In this document: positions 18,899 through 26,051 of the stretch, piece after piece
How the letters are laid out: every line of letters starts with the position of its first letter
Position numbering within the stretch: the first letter of the stretch is position 1
IMG/VR virus record: IMGVR_UViG_3300031963_000542
Span: 1-33,822 of that record
Reading direction: 5' to 3' (one strand)
DNA: 33,822 nucleotides
Source of the DNA: a virus
Notes under the pieces: model-generated
Database searches by the model: none
What the model was told of the DNA's origin: nothing
What the model saw: only the letters and a program-made list of their open reading frames with translations
Program-made: the position numbers and the translations under genes

Positions 18899-19512
18899 AA
18901 TCTAAACCTCAGATGCCCCTAGATGGCAAGTTTGGCAAGGACTGGAAAGTCACTAGCCCGTTCGGTTGGAGAATCCATCCTATTGAGAAGTACAAGAAGC
19001 ACCACAACGGTGTAGATCTATGGGGGCCAAAGACAAAGATTTGGAACGAAGCCTGGCACGATGGCAAGGTCATCGCTGCTGGCACATCAAAGCTAAAGAA
19101 CCCAGACGGCTCACTCGGTGGCGTTGGCTACTATGTAGACCTAAGAGTTATCATTGACGGTGAGGCTTATGTCACACGCTACGCTCACATGGTTGAAGGT
19201 TCCCTAACTGTAGTGAAGGGCGAAAAGGTCAAGGCTGGAACTCGGTTGGGCATCATGGGCAACACAGGTGCTTCGGCTGGCAGACACCTACACTTTGAGA
19301 TTTGCAAGGGTCGCGTTCACCGCTGGACATCAGACGGCAAGGGCTTTGTAGATCCGCTCAAGTTTGTCAAGGCAACTATCGCCAAGTGGGAGCTAAACGC
19401 TGAAGTAAACCTAGCCACCCCAGACACAGGTGAAGTCCTACCTGCCCCAGTTCACGAACCAGAGCCAAAAGCTCCTAAGCCCCAAAAGGTGAAACTCAAA
19501 CTTGCTAAATAG
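18895..19512 (+). CDS. Endolysin, M23 metallopeptidase
   Basis: 205 aa. HHNGVDLW near residue 40 gives the HxxxD zinc ligands, and GRHLHFEI near residue 138 gives HxH. YAHM and GNTGASAG motifs complete a LytM/M23 fold that cleaves peptide cross-bridges in peptidoglycan. No signal peptide; the C-terminal 50 residues are Pro/Lys-rich (PEPKAPKPQKVKLK). It lies between membrane proteins in the lysis region. A tail-associated cell-wall-penetration role is a possible alternative. Confidence 0.88.
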   Translation: MKSKPQMPLDGKFGKDWKVTSPFGWRIHPIEKYKKHHNGVDLWGPKTKIWNEAWHDGKVIAAGTSKLKNPDGSLGGVGYYVDLRVIIDGEAYVTRYAHMVEGSLTVVKGEKVKAGTRLGIMGNTGASAGRHLHFEICKGRVHRWTSDGKGFVDPLKFVKATIAKWELNAEVNLATPDTGEVLPAPVHEPEPKAPKPQKVKLKLAK

Positions 19513-20356
19513 ATTAGCTAAGAACAAAAGCCTACGACTTATGTTTGTGGGCTTTTTTCTTTTTTTCATGGCTTGGCAACCTAGCCCTGCCTACTCAGCT
19601 CAATCGAGCGCCTCAATAACCTGCCAAGACACGAATGGCAATTTACAAACATTTCAGGTTGGATGGAACAATGAAAACGACTACTTTTTGGACAAGGGAA
19701 ACATTGCTCAGCATTTTTGCGAAGGTGGGTATGCTGGCGGCTTCGCCACTTTTGTTAGTGTTGCTGGTTGGGATGGCGGGGAGCTGGATAGCTCTTTGCT
19801 TTACCATCCTGGTTACAATCACGCTCCCGCTCCTACTCCTACTCCTATGCCTGAACCTAGTCCTGTGGATCAAACAACGGATACAACAGTAAGGACAGAA
19901 GATGTCGAACGCACAGAAGATGTTGCTCGCACTGAGGAAGTTGTCAGAGAGCCTGAGCCAGTGGCTACGGTGGCTCCCGTAGAGCCTGCCCCTGAGCCAC
20001 AGCCCGAACCTACACCTGAACCGACCCCAGAACCTACGCCAGAACCAGAACCTACTCCAGAACGCCCTGAGAAGCCCGTAGAGACTCCGAAGCCCGTAGA
20101 AAGCCCGACACCCACCCCTGAACCTTCTGACCCTTCTACGCCGATTACAGAGCCAGAAATTCCATCCGAACCTGCTCCAGAATTGGTAGAAGAAACAATC
20201 AGCATCGAACTAGCGTTAGAAGCGGTTGGTAAACTTGTAGACAACCTACGCTCAATCGGGTCGGACCTAACTCCAGAAGTACGAGAGCAGGCACAGCAAG
20301 TAATTGTTGCGTCTGTAATCGTCACCCAGGTCGCATTAGCAGGTAGGAAACCTTGA
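19502..20356 (+). CDS. Secreted Pro/Glu-rich wall-spanning protein
   Basis: 284 aa from TTG 19502, overlapping the peptidase stop by 11 bases. MLNRLAKNKSLR, then the hydrophobic LMFVGFFLFFMAW and PSPAYSA-Q form a good signal peptide; ATG 19541 is an alternative start lacking the basic part. A small domain with two Cys (residues 39 and 69) is followed by a long extended region (about residues 108-225) of EPTPEPTPEP-type repeats, then a helical C terminus (ELALEAVGKLVDNL ... VIVASVIVTQVALAG). Probably exported and extended across the wall, perhaps aiding lysis. Not a recognised family. Confidence 0.75.
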   Translation: MLNRLAKNKSLRLMFVGFFLFFMAWQPSPAYSAQSSASITCQDTNGNLQTFQVGWNNENDYFLDKGNIAQHFCEGGYAGGFATFVSVAGWDGGELDSSLLYHPGYNHAPAPTPTPMPEPSPVDQTTDTTVRTEDVERTEDVARTEEVVREPEPVATVAPVEPAPEPQPEPTPEPTPEPTPEPEPTPERPEKPVETPKPVESPTPTPEPSDPSTPITEPEIPSEPAPELVEETISIELALEAVGKLVDNLRSIGSDLTPEVREQAQQVIVASVIVTQVALAGRKP

Positions 20357-20511
20357 AGTTCATCAAAGACCAACTAGATCAAGCTTGGACAATTCTTGGC
20401 TTGGGTATCGCCTGGGTCGTACTTGAAGGCACGGCTAAAGACTTTGTTGGTTGGGCCATCCTCATCACCATTGCTATTTGGGCAGCAACTTACCCTCTAA
20501 GGAAAGACTAA
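20353..20511 (+). CDS. Small two-helix membrane protein, holin candidate
   Basis: 52 aa from TTG 20353, which overlaps the previous stop (TTGA) and has AGGAAA six bases upstream. Two hydrophobic helices (AWTILGLGIAWVVLEG and FVGWAILITIAIWAA) with short charged ends (MKFIKDQLDQ and PLRKD) are typical of small phage holins. Followed three bases later by another membrane gene. Holin function inferred from topology and cassette position. Confidence 0.65.
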   Translation: MKFIKDQLDQAWTILGLGIAWVVLEGTAKDFVGWAILITIAIWAATYPLRKD

Positions 20512-20513
20512 TT

Positions 20514-20756
20514 ATGTGGTTAGACATCGCACGCAGAACACTAGCTGTAATCATTCTTAAGGTCACAGGAATCTTTGTCGGTGGTTCGGTTATCGGACTT
20601 GAAGTTATGCAGGCTGTAGCCATGGCTGCTTTTGCTGGGATCATAGATGTCGCTCAGGAGCTTTCACGAGCTTACCTGTCAGACGGCGAACTTGACCCAG
20701 AAGAAATAAACAAGACCTTCGGCAAGATTGGCAGCAAAGAAGTAAAGAAGGACTAA
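20514..20756 (+). CDS. Membrane protein, second holin candidate
   Basis: 80 aa from ATG 20514, chosen because AAGGAAAG lies just upstream. A reading extended upstream to 20451 would overlap the previous gene. One long hydrophobic stretch (ITVIILKVTGIFVGGSVIGLEV-type, residues 9-31) continues into an Ala-rich helix, with an acidic C terminus whose SDGELDPEEINKTF is EF-hand-like. Such small proteins end lysis cassettes in actinophages. It converges on the whiB gene, the two stops overlapping by about four bases. Confidence 0.7.
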   Translation: MWLDIARRTLAVIILKVTGIFVGGSVIGLEVMQAVAMAAFAGIIDVAQELSRAYLSDGELDPEEINKTFGKIGSKEVKKD

Positions 20757-21025
20757 CTTCTTCTTCTCTCGCTATCTGTAGTTCCGCCCCAGATTCCGTG
20801 CATACCCGCTGACACGGCATAGTCAAGACATCTAATCTTTACTGGGCATACCGAGCAAATAGCCTTAGCCTCATTAGCGACCAGTTTTCGGTCATGGGGG
20901 CTACCCACAAGATCATCTGGAAAAAACAGATTTGGGTCTACGGCACACCCCACTCCGCCTGGCACATCCCTAATAGCTTCTTGAAGCTCGATGTATTTGC
21001 GTTCTAATTGTCGGTGGCTAAGCAT
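20753..21025 (-). CDS. whiB: WhiB-family Fe-S transcription regulator
   Basis: 90 aa, the only minus-strand gene I accept. Four cysteines C27, C57, C60 and C66 bind a [4Fe-4S] cluster, and GIWGG at 77-81 is the family turn, followed by a short basic tail (SERRRS). WhiB proteins occur only in actinobacteria and their phages and act with the sigma factor on promoters. It lies at the junction of lysis and early genes. No SD precedes the start, and a candidate promoter places transcription at or next to the ATG, so it may be leaderless. It may regulate host or phage early genes. Confidence 0.93.
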   Translation of the reverse strand: MLSHRQLERKYIELQEAIRDVPGGVGCAVDPNLFFPDDLVGSPHDRKLVANEAKAICSVCPVKIRCLDYAVSAGMHGIWGGTTDSERRRS

Positions 21026-21028
21026 AGG

Positions 21029-21057
21029 TTTACATTACAGAAAAAACCCGCTAATGT
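21029..21057 (+). promoter_or_regulatory. Candidate early promoter
   Basis: TTTACA (21029-21034) and TAATGT (21052-21057) with a 17-bp spacer, a good sigma-70/SigA-type match, upstream of the early/DNA operon. It overlaps the divergent whiB promoter almost completely. Confidence 0.6.
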
Positions 21058-21061
21058 GAAA
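21034..21061 (-). promoter_or_regulatory. Candidate whiB promoter
   Basis: On the minus strand TTTCAC (21061-21056) and TGTAAT (21039-21034) are 16 bp apart. Initiation about seven bases on would fall near 21027, only a couple of bases before the whiB ATG at 21025, predicting a leaderless or nearly leaderless mRNA. Tentative. Confidence 0.45.
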
Positions 21062-21086
21062 TCCCACACCGAGTAGATGTGGGATT
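21060..21086 (+). promoter_or_regulatory. Inverted repeat in early leader
   Basis: Perfect 9-bp arms AATCCCACA and TGTGGGATT with a nine-base centre, just at and after the predicted early start. No T-run follows, so it is more likely an operator or a leader hairpin than a terminator. Confidence 0.55.
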
Positions 21087-21113
21087 CACGCCAAATGAAA
21101 GAGAGGGAAACAC

Positions 21114-22004
21114 TTGGCCTTATCAAAGCTACCAAGCGTAATAAACGAGATACAGGATGCCGTACTCCTAGGAGACTTCGAGAACGGCTCTCCAGAGTGG
21201 CATGAGCTACGAAACGAACCTGGTGCTATCGGCGGTTCGGACATTGCCGCCATCGCAGGTTTGTCACAATGGGAAAGCGCCTACACAAAATGGGCAAAAA
21301 AGACAAAACAAATTCCAGACAGCATTGAGCCATCTATGTCAATGCGACTCGGAACAAAACTAGAAACACCAATCGCAGAAATCTTTGCCGAAGAACATCC
21401 TGAGCTGGAACTTTACACAACAGGAACTTGGGCAAACAAAGAAGAACCTTGGATGCGTGCAAACCCTGACGCAATTTACGCAGACTCAACTGGTGAGTTT
21501 GGAATCCTAGAAGTCAAATTCTCACGCGACTACTGGACAGCCGTGCCTCAGTCTTACCGCGCTCAAGTTCTTTGGTACATGCGAGTATTCGGTTTGAAGC
21601 AAGCAAAACTTGTTGCGCTCGCAGGATCTAGTTATCAAGAGTTTGACATTGAGTGGGACCAGTTTGAAGCTGACGCTTTGTTTGCTGCTGCCATTCGGTT
21701 CCGCAACCATGTTGTTCAGGAGAGAGCGCCTGAGTGGGATGGCTCAACTTCAACACTTGAGACAGTCAAAAAACTAAACCCAAACATCGCAGAAGGCGAA
21801 GTAGACCTAGACGATTTAGGTATGCACTACTTCAACAAACTTGATGAGTTCGAGCGTGTTGAAAAGGAATTGACCGAGCTAAAGAGTAGAGTCCTATCTG
21901 CTATGAACGGCAACAAGAGGGGCTTGATTTACGGAGAACACCGAATTAGCCTCAGAGCTAGGGGTGCGGGATTGCCGTACCTACACCACGAGAAAGGGAA
22001 ATAA
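21114..22004 (+). CDS. YqaJ-type recombination exonuclease
   Basis: 296 aa from TTG 21114, six bases after GAGAGGG. The lambda-exonuclease/YqaJ nuclease fold is marked by EWHELRNEPGAIGGSDIAAI (residues 28-47), RLGTKLETPIAE with Glu84, MRANPDAIY with Asp119 and ILEVKF with E133/K135, the metal-binding core. It degrades one strand of duplex DNA from ends, leaving ssDNA for annealing. First gene of the early operon and directly followed by an annealing-protein candidate, the usual two-gene recombination module. Confidence 0.9.
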   Translation: MALSKLPSVINEIQDAVLLGDFENGSPEWHELRNEPGAIGGSDIAAIAGLSQWESAYTKWAKKTKQIPDSIEPSMSMRLGTKLETPIAEIFAEEHPELELYTTGTWANKEEPWMRANPDAIYADSTGEFGILEVKFSRDYWTAVPQSYRAQVLWYMRVFGLKQAKLVALAGSSYQEFDIEWDQFEADALFAAAIRFRNHVVQERAPEWDGSTSTLETVKKLNPNIAEGEVDLDDLGMHYFNKLDEFERVEKELTELKSRVLSAMNGNKRGLIYGEHRISLRARGAGLPYLHHEKGK

Positions 22005-22553
22005 ATGGCACACTTCAATCTCAATGAATACCAGACAGTACAAGAACGCATAGATTTATTTTGGAAAAAGTTTCCTGCGGGTCGGTTCAAGCTGGACATC
22101 GTAAGCCAGTCAGACACACAAGTCATCATCAGGGCTTCGGTTTGGACTGACAAGGCTGACAAGCACCCAACCACTGTGGACTTCGCTGAGGAGCGAATAG
22201 GCACTTCGCCTGTAAACAAGATAAGCCATGTCGAGAACTGTGCTACATCAGCTCTCGGTAGAGCGATTAGTGCTTTAGGTGGAGAGTTCAGCCCAAAAGG
22301 TAAACGACCATCCCGTGAGGAGATGGCAAAGGTAGAGCGCTCTAAGCAACCAGTTGCACAGCTAAAGGATTGGCTCGTAATGGCTCAGTCAATGGGCGAT
22401 GACCTTGACGGTCTTAGACTGTTATACAGCGAAGCCAAAACTGCCAACGCTCCAAAAGAAACCCTAGATAGGATTGCCGAAATTGCCAATGGATCATCTG
22501 GATATGAACATCCTGATAGCAAGCCTGCGGGAAGTGCAGGAGTGTCTGAATGA
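22005..22553 (+). CDS. Putative ssDNA annealing/recombination protein
   Basis: 182 aa starting immediately after the exonuclease stop. Central HVENCATSALGRAISALGGEF resembles the ETSA.GRALAALG element found in Erf-like and related phage annealing proteins; the N-terminal half is mixed alpha/beta and the C terminus is helical and low-complexity. Expected to pair complementary ssDNA produced by the exonuclease. Assignment rests on that motif and on the neighbour; it could be another ssDNA-binding protein. Confidence 0.65.
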   Translation: MAHFNLNEYQTVQERIDLFWKKFPAGRFKLDIVSQSDTQVIIRASVWTDKADKHPTTVDFAEERIGTSPVNKISHVENCATSALGRAISALGGEFSPKGKRPSREEMAKVERSKQPVAQLKDWLVMAQSMGDDLDGLRLLYSEAKTANAPKETLDRIAEIANGSSGYEHPDSKPAGSAGVSE

Positions 22554-22704
22554 GCAATGGGCTAGGGGCAACTACCCCGATGTGGACAAAATGTGGCAAT
22601 TACAAAGAGAAAAGTCAGAGAGGCTGAGAAATGGAGATTATTTCACCGACACACATCATCCAGGAGCTTCAGAGACTAACAGCGGAGATGGACAAGGGCA
22701 GTAA
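22504..22704 (+). CDS. Small helical protein of unknown function
   Basis: 66 aa from ATG 22504, starting inside the 3' end of the previous gene and running into the next. ASLREVQECLNEQWARGNYPDVDKMWQLQREKSERLRNGDYF reads as plausible helical protein, but the C terminus is low-complexity. Heavy overlap on both sides (about 50 and 74 bases) reduces confidence. Not recognised. Confidence 0.5.
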   Translation: MNILIASLREVQECLNEQWARGNYPDVDKMWQLQREKSERLRNGDYFTDTHHPGASETNSGDGQGQ

Positions 22705-22969
22705 CGCCCTCTATGACGCTGAGTGCAAAATGGCAGATGCTGAGGCTGCTTACGACAAAGCTGTCTCTCTTGCGTTCATAAACAACCAAGGAACCGTGGC
22801 TGACAGGCAGGCTGTGGCTAAGTTGCAGTCAGTAGATCAAAAGCTACAAGCTGACCTAGCCAGAGCTGAGTTCAATAGAGTCAAAACCAAGATGAAAACC
22901 CTGTCAGACCAGGCAACAATGATGGCTGTAATGTCCAAAAATGTTGAGCTTCAGTGGCGGACACCCTAG
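22631..22969 (+). CDS. Coiled-coil early protein
   Basis: 112 aa, ATG after GAGAGG. Nearly all helix: QELQRLTAEMDKGSNALYDAECKMADAEAAYDKAVS and later QKLQADLARAEFNRVKTKMKTLSDQATMM. This two-helix coiled-coil layout is common for small early actinophage proteins between recombination and replication genes. No catalytic motif; function unknown. Confidence 0.75.
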   Translation: MEIISPTHIIQELQRLTAEMDKGSNALYDAECKMADAEAAYDKAVSLAFINNQGTVADRQAVAKLQSVDQKLQADLARAEFNRVKTKMKTLSDQATMMAVMSKNVELQWRTP

Positions 22970-22985
22970 CTGGTAGCCTTGAAAG

Positions 22986-23204
22986 GTGATTGCTGAAAGC
23001 TGCTCATGTGGGGCAAAGTTCAAAACTGACGATGCCAAGGCGATAGCCCTAGTCAGAGAATGGCGTAGGAAACACAACTGTCAGGAAGCTGCATCCGAAA
23101 CACGAGACTATGAAATTAGCTCGACTATCGGTTTTTCGGCTGATTACACTGGCACAGGACTAGACCTACCTGCAAAGAAATACGACCCTTGGGAAGATGA
23201 ATAG
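22986..23204 (+). CDS. Small Cys-containing protein
   Basis: 72 aa from GTG 22986 (MIAESCSCGAKFKTDDAKAIALVREWRRKHNC). The CSCG and HNC pair may form a one-zinc site similar to short zinc-ribbon proteins in actinophage early operons. The C terminus is acidic (YDPWEDE). SD is weak and the start is uncertain. It overlaps the next gene by eight bases. Confidence 0.65.
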   Translation: MIAESCSCGAKFKTDDAKAIALVREWRRKHNCQEAASETRDYEISSTIGFSADYTGTGLDLPAKKYDPWEDE

Positions 23205-23538
23205 CAAAGAGTTTCAAAAATACATTAGACGCGATGAAGGAATTTGTTGTCATTGTGGAACTGATGACGATACACTCGTGCCACAACACAGACTAGGAAG
23301 GGGAATGGGCGGATCTAAAGAACGGGATGTTCCATCAAACATCATCGTAATTTGCTCATTAGCAAACGGACAGCTAGAGTCAAATGCAACCTTCGCTCAG
23401 ATGGGTAGAGATTTCGGTTGGAAGCTGACACAAGGACAGGACCCGAAGAAGGTTCCTGTTTGGTTGGCAGACGGCTGGTTTTTGTTAGACGATGAGTTTG
23501 GAAAGAAAAGAGTAAACCCGCATAAAGAAGCGGACTAG
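23197..23538 (+). CDS. HNH-like endonuclease-fold protein
   Basis: 113 aa. GICCHCGTDDDTLVPQHRLGRGMGGSKERDVPSNIIVIC contains a CxxC, the conserved His of QHR, and the Asn/Ile helix (SNIIVICSLANGQLE) of the small HNH fold seen in actinophage early genes. The second zinc Cys pair is incomplete, so it may bind DNA or metal without cutting. Located just before the replication initiator. Confidence 0.7.
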   Translation: MNSKEFQKYIRRDEGICCHCGTDDDTLVPQHRLGRGMGGSKERDVPSNIIVICSLANGQLESNATFAQMGRDFGWKLTQGQDPKKVPVWLADGWFLLDDEFGKKRVNPHKEAD

Positions 23539-23555
23539 AAAGAGGGAAAAGAGAG

Positions 23556-24194
23556 ATGAGCATTGAGGCAGTTGCTACTGTTCTAAATCACAGTAGGGCC
23601 ACAGGGCGTGCAAAGCTTGTGCTAATTGGCATTGCCAATCACTTAGGGGACCAGGGAGCTTGGCCCAGCATCAGCACCTTGGCACGCTACGCAAATGCTT
23701 CAGAGCGTTCGGTCAAGCGGGACATTCAAGAGCTTATGGAGCTGGGTGAGCTGCGTGTGGACCTTCAATCTGCTCCGATGAATAGCCAATACAAAACCAA
23801 CCTTTACTGGATCACAATTCAGTCAGGGGTGACAGGTGAGGTAAGCAGGGGTGACAGCTCAGGTAAATCAGGGGTGACACCTGTTGGCACGCAAAACATC
23901 AATATTAACCATAAAGAACCAAAGAGATACGCAACAAAAATTCCAGATGACTTTTGGCCTACAAAAGAGCTTTTAGATTGGCAGGGTGAACACTTCCCAG
24001 AAGTAGATTGGAAACTTGAGACGCACAAGTTTATTGACTACTGGAACTCGGTCAGCGGGAGCAAAGGCAACAAGACGGATTGGCAAGCCACCTGGCGCAA
24101 CTGGATACGAAACAACAAGAAGCCAAAGCGAGCCAGCCGAGAAGAAGAAAACAAGAAAGCAATGAGGGAGTTTCTAAAAAATGCAAAAGACTGA
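23556..24194 (+). CDS. Replication initiator, helix-turn-helix type
   Basis: 212 aa from ATG 23556 after AGAGGGAAAAGAGAG. The first 70 residues are a winged helix-turn-helix (AWPSISTLARYANASERSVKRDIQELMELGELRVD). A low-complexity linker (residues 90-115) is followed by a basic C-terminal domain (FIDYWNSVSG ... WQATWRNWIRNNKKPKR) typical of lambda-O/DnaD-like phage initiators. The linker DNA carries three iterons, so the origin is probably inside the gene, as in lambda O. The following gene is a helicase-loader candidate, overlapping by 14 bases. Confidence 0.85.
   Translation: MSIEAVATVLNHSRATGRAKLVLIGIANHLGDQGAWPSISTLARYANASERSVKRDIQELMELGELRVDLQSAPMNSQYKTNLYWITIQSGVTGEVSRGDSSGKSGVTPVGTQNININHKEPKRYATKIPDDFWPTKELLDWQGEHFPEVDWKLETHKFIDYWNSVSGSKGNKTDWQATWRNWIRNNKKPKRASREEENKKAMREFLKNAKD
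23824..23879 (+). repeat. Three iterons in the initiator gene (putative origin)
   Basis: Direct copies of CAGGGGTGACA start at 23824, 23846 and 23869, with similarity extending to about 20 bp (CAGGGGTGACAGsTsAGGTAA). The 22-23 bp period is about two helical turns. They are followed by an A/T-rich stretch (around 23893-23946), the layout expected for initiator binding plus unwinding. Confidence 0.75.
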
Positions 24195-24546
24195 GACAGC
24201 AGAACTAATCGAGTTTCTAAGCCTTGTAGACGGGCGCAAAATCTCTGGCGAAAAGATTATGGCTTGGCACGAAGTCCTAGGCTTCTTGGACTACCCTGTG
24301 GCTAAACAGGCGGTCATTGAAGCTCAGCGAGATGCGGCAATTCAGTACATCGAGCCAAAGCACATCTTGGGCAAGGCAAAGTCAATTCAAGAGAAAGCAA
24401 AAGCCGAGGCTGTCAGAGCTGAGCAGTTGAAGCAAAAGCCTCTGACATTCGGTTCAAGGATGCCAAAATGTCAGCACGGCATAGGACTATTGCTATGTGA
24501 TCCGTGTTGCAAAACAGCAGCTCAACAAGCTGGCTTGGTAAAGTAG
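24181..24546 (+). CDS. Putative helicase loader / replisome protein
   Basis: 121 aa. KIMAWHEVLGFLDYPVAKQAVIEAQRDAAIQYIEPKHIL matches a helical domain commonly found directly after phage replication initiators in actinobacteria, and the end holds a CxH...CDPC zinc-like cluster (residues 97-109). By analogy with lambda P it may load the host DnaB helicase. Evidence is context plus weak pattern; not confirmed. Overlaps the initiator by 14 bases. Confidence 0.6.
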   Translation: MQKTETAELIEFLSLVDGRKISGEKIMAWHEVLGFLDYPVAKQAVIEAQRDAAIQYIEPKHILGKAKSIQEKAKAEAVRAEQLKQKPLTFGSRMPKCQHGIGLLLCDPCCKTAAQQAGLVK

Positions 24547-24550
24547 GTGG

Positions 24551-24829
24551 GTGGATGAGAACAAAGCTATCTGTTCGCGTTGCGGTTCAACTTGGACTGT
24601 CAATGCTCAGAAGCGCGAGCGCACCGACCTTCGGTGTTTCTCCTGCCGTATGCGAAAATCTTTGGTCATCAAGTACGGTAGCCAGAAGTGCGTCACTTGG
24701 CAGGGTGAGTTTGACCGTGAGACGCTAACCGTTCCAATGTACGAAGGACACCCAGTATTGCCAGGATTACGCAGGTGTGGTCACATAGACTGCGTAAATG
24801 CTGAGCATGTTATCCAAGCGGATGACTAA
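24551..24829 (+). CDS. Zinc-binding HNH-related protein
   Basis: 92 aa from GTG 24551. Two CxxC pairs (CSRCG near residue 8, CFSC near residue 29) precede W.GEFDRETLTVP and CGHIDCVNAEHV, the pattern of a zinc-finger/HNH family frequent in actinophages. It likely binds nucleic acid. A related C-terminal motif recurs in the 28635-28850 protein (CSNPSCVRPDHV). SD is weak (GTAGGTG). Confidence 0.65.
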   Translation: MDENKAICSRCGSTWTVNAQKRERTDLRCFSCRMRKSLVIKYGSQKCVTWQGEFDRETLTVPMYEGHPVLPGLRRCGHIDCVNAEHVIQADD

Positions 24830-24855
24830 AATAGAAGAAAGAAAGAGAGGCTGAG

Positions 24856-25164
24856 ATGGCTACCATCGAAGTAAAAGGGAAAATCGGCAGGATTTTCTAC
24901 GAGAACAAGGGTCTTGAGGTTATCGAGACTTACACCACCAAAGCTGGCAAAGAAGTAAACGCTTACTACACCGTTTGGCTAAACACCCCTGGCACTTTTA
25001 GTGTTGGCGATGAAGTCAAGGTAAGAGGGCTTTACGGACACGAGATCTCCGAGTGGGACAACGAGGGCGAAACCAAGCGTAAGGTAAAGGTTTCGGTAAA
25101 CAATCCTCTAGTCACAACGACTTCAGAAGGCTTTGCCCCGACACACGGAGACACACCCTTTTGA
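24856..25164 (+). CDS. SSB-like protein (OB-fold)
   Basis: 102 aa. Five-strand beta pattern (IEVKGKIGRIFYENKGLEVIETYTT ... AYYTVWLNTPG ... GDEVKVRGLYG ... KRKVKVSV) fits an OB fold. The C terminus DTPF resembles the conserved acidic SSB tip (DxPF) that recruits partner proteins. Expected to cover ssDNA during replication and recombination. Only the tip and fold pattern are seen; exact family not confirmed. Start ATG follows GAGAGG. Confidence 0.65.
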   Translation: MATIEVKGKIGRIFYENKGLEVIETYTTKAGKEVNAYYTVWLNTPGTFSVGDEVKVRGLYGHEISEWDNEGETKRKVKVSVNNPLVTTTSEGFAPTHGDTPF

Positions 25165-25322
25165 GAATCATCCAATGGCTTCTCCCGTCATCTACTGGAC
25201 TACTTTTGCTAAACCTATCTAAGACAGCAGAAGGATTCTGGAATGTGGCGGGAGTCGCTGTTGGAGTTTTTTACATCTGGGCTGGCCTCAGTGCCGCCTG
25301 GATGATTTATGTCAGAAACTGA
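25161..25322 (+). CDS. Small membrane protein
   Basis: 53 aa from TTG 25161 overlapping the previous stop (TTGA). Two hydrophobic stretches (PSSTGLLLLNLS, and VAGVAVGVFYIWAGLSAAWMIYV) with a short charged linker. Its end overlaps the resolvase start by 14 bases, so it is likely translated in the same operon. Function unknown. Confidence 0.6.
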   Translation: MRIIQWLLPSSTGLLLLNLSKTAEGFWNVAGVAVGVFYIWAGLSAAWMIYVRN

Positions 25323-25725
25323 ATTTACAATCTCGGTAGTCGGAGACCCTGCCTCTCAGGGATCACACGCCATTATGAACGGGCGAATCGTTCAGGTCAA
25401 TTCCAAAAAGCACAAGGCTTGGCGCTCAGCTATTGTCAGTGCCTGTATAGACAACCTGCCTGAAGGCTGGGAGCCACTAGATGAGCCAGTAGAGCTAATC
25501 GTCAATTTCTACATGTTGAAGCCAGCGTCAGTCAAACGCTCATTGCCTGCCGTAGCCCCCGACTTAGACAAGCTGATTCGGTCAGTCGGAGACGCTCTAG
25601 CCATAGCTGGCGTTTATGCAGATGACTCTCGCATAGTCCGCATAAGCGCTCGCAAGCTGTATGCCACAGGCATAGAACCAGGCGCAACAATCTCGGTAAA
25701 AACTATGCGACACGCCGAAGAATAA
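25309..25725 (+). CDS. rusA: RusA-type Holliday junction resolvase
   Basis: 138 aa. The acidic signature APDLDKLIRSVGDAL (D85, D87, K88, D95) and GVYADDSRIV (D105/D106) is the RusA metal-binding core. N-terminal VVGDPASQGSHAI and the strand IVNFYMLKP fit the dimeric fold. The enzyme cuts four-way junctions during phage recombination and before packaging. Last gene before an intergenic promoter region. Confidence 0.9.
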   Translation: MSETEFTISVVGDPASQGSHAIMNGRIVQVNSKKHKAWRSAIVSACIDNLPEGWEPLDEPVELIVNFYMLKPASVKRSLPAVAPDLDKLIRSVGDALAIAGVYADDSRIVRISARKLYATGIEPGATISVKTMRHAEE

Positions 25726-25739
25726 AAATACCTAAATCT

Positions 25740-25800
25740 TGCTTTTTCTCTAAATTTTTGCTAATTTCAATTTGTTAGCTAAATAGCTGACATAACGAAA
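25740..25800 (+). promoter_or_regulatory. A/T-rich promoter/operator region
   Basis: Between the resolvase and the small-gene array. TTGCTT (around 25739) and TAATTT (around 25762), 17 bp apart, form a candidate promoter. GTTAGCT AAAT AGCTGAC (25774-25791) is a nearly perfect inverted repeat placed near the predicted start, a likely operator. SD GAGGG follows before ATG 25809. Confidence 0.5.
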
Positions 25801-25808
25801 GAGGGAAC

Positions 25809-26051
25809 ATGCCAACAAATTCACCAATGCAGATTGAGTTCGATTCGAGCGACTACAACCCACACCAGTACAACCACGGGGTTGCACAAGCCGAAGGAAT
25901 CACAATCGGCAGAAGCCTAATGAAAGAGGAAGTGTTGCGACTGATAAATGCCGCATACCCGACTCCGACTAAGGCCACCAAGATTATTACTGACTTGATT
26001 GAGGGGATTCAAATTGAGACGGATTCTGTCCTTTCTTTATCCAGCAGATAA
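25809..26051 (+). CDS. Small early protein, YxxG family member 1
   Basis: 80 aa. YNHGVAQAEGITIGRSLMKEEVLRLINAAYPT carries the (Y/F)-x-x-G...G...L/I motif found in four following small genes. The N terminus is acidic and Asn-rich; the C terminus is helical. First gene after the promoter region. Function unknown. Overlaps the next start by 38 bases. Confidence 0.65.
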   Translation: MPTNSPMQIEFDSSDYNPHQYNHGVAQAEGITIGRSLMKEEVLRLINAAYPTPTKATKIITDLIEGIQIETDSVLSLSSR

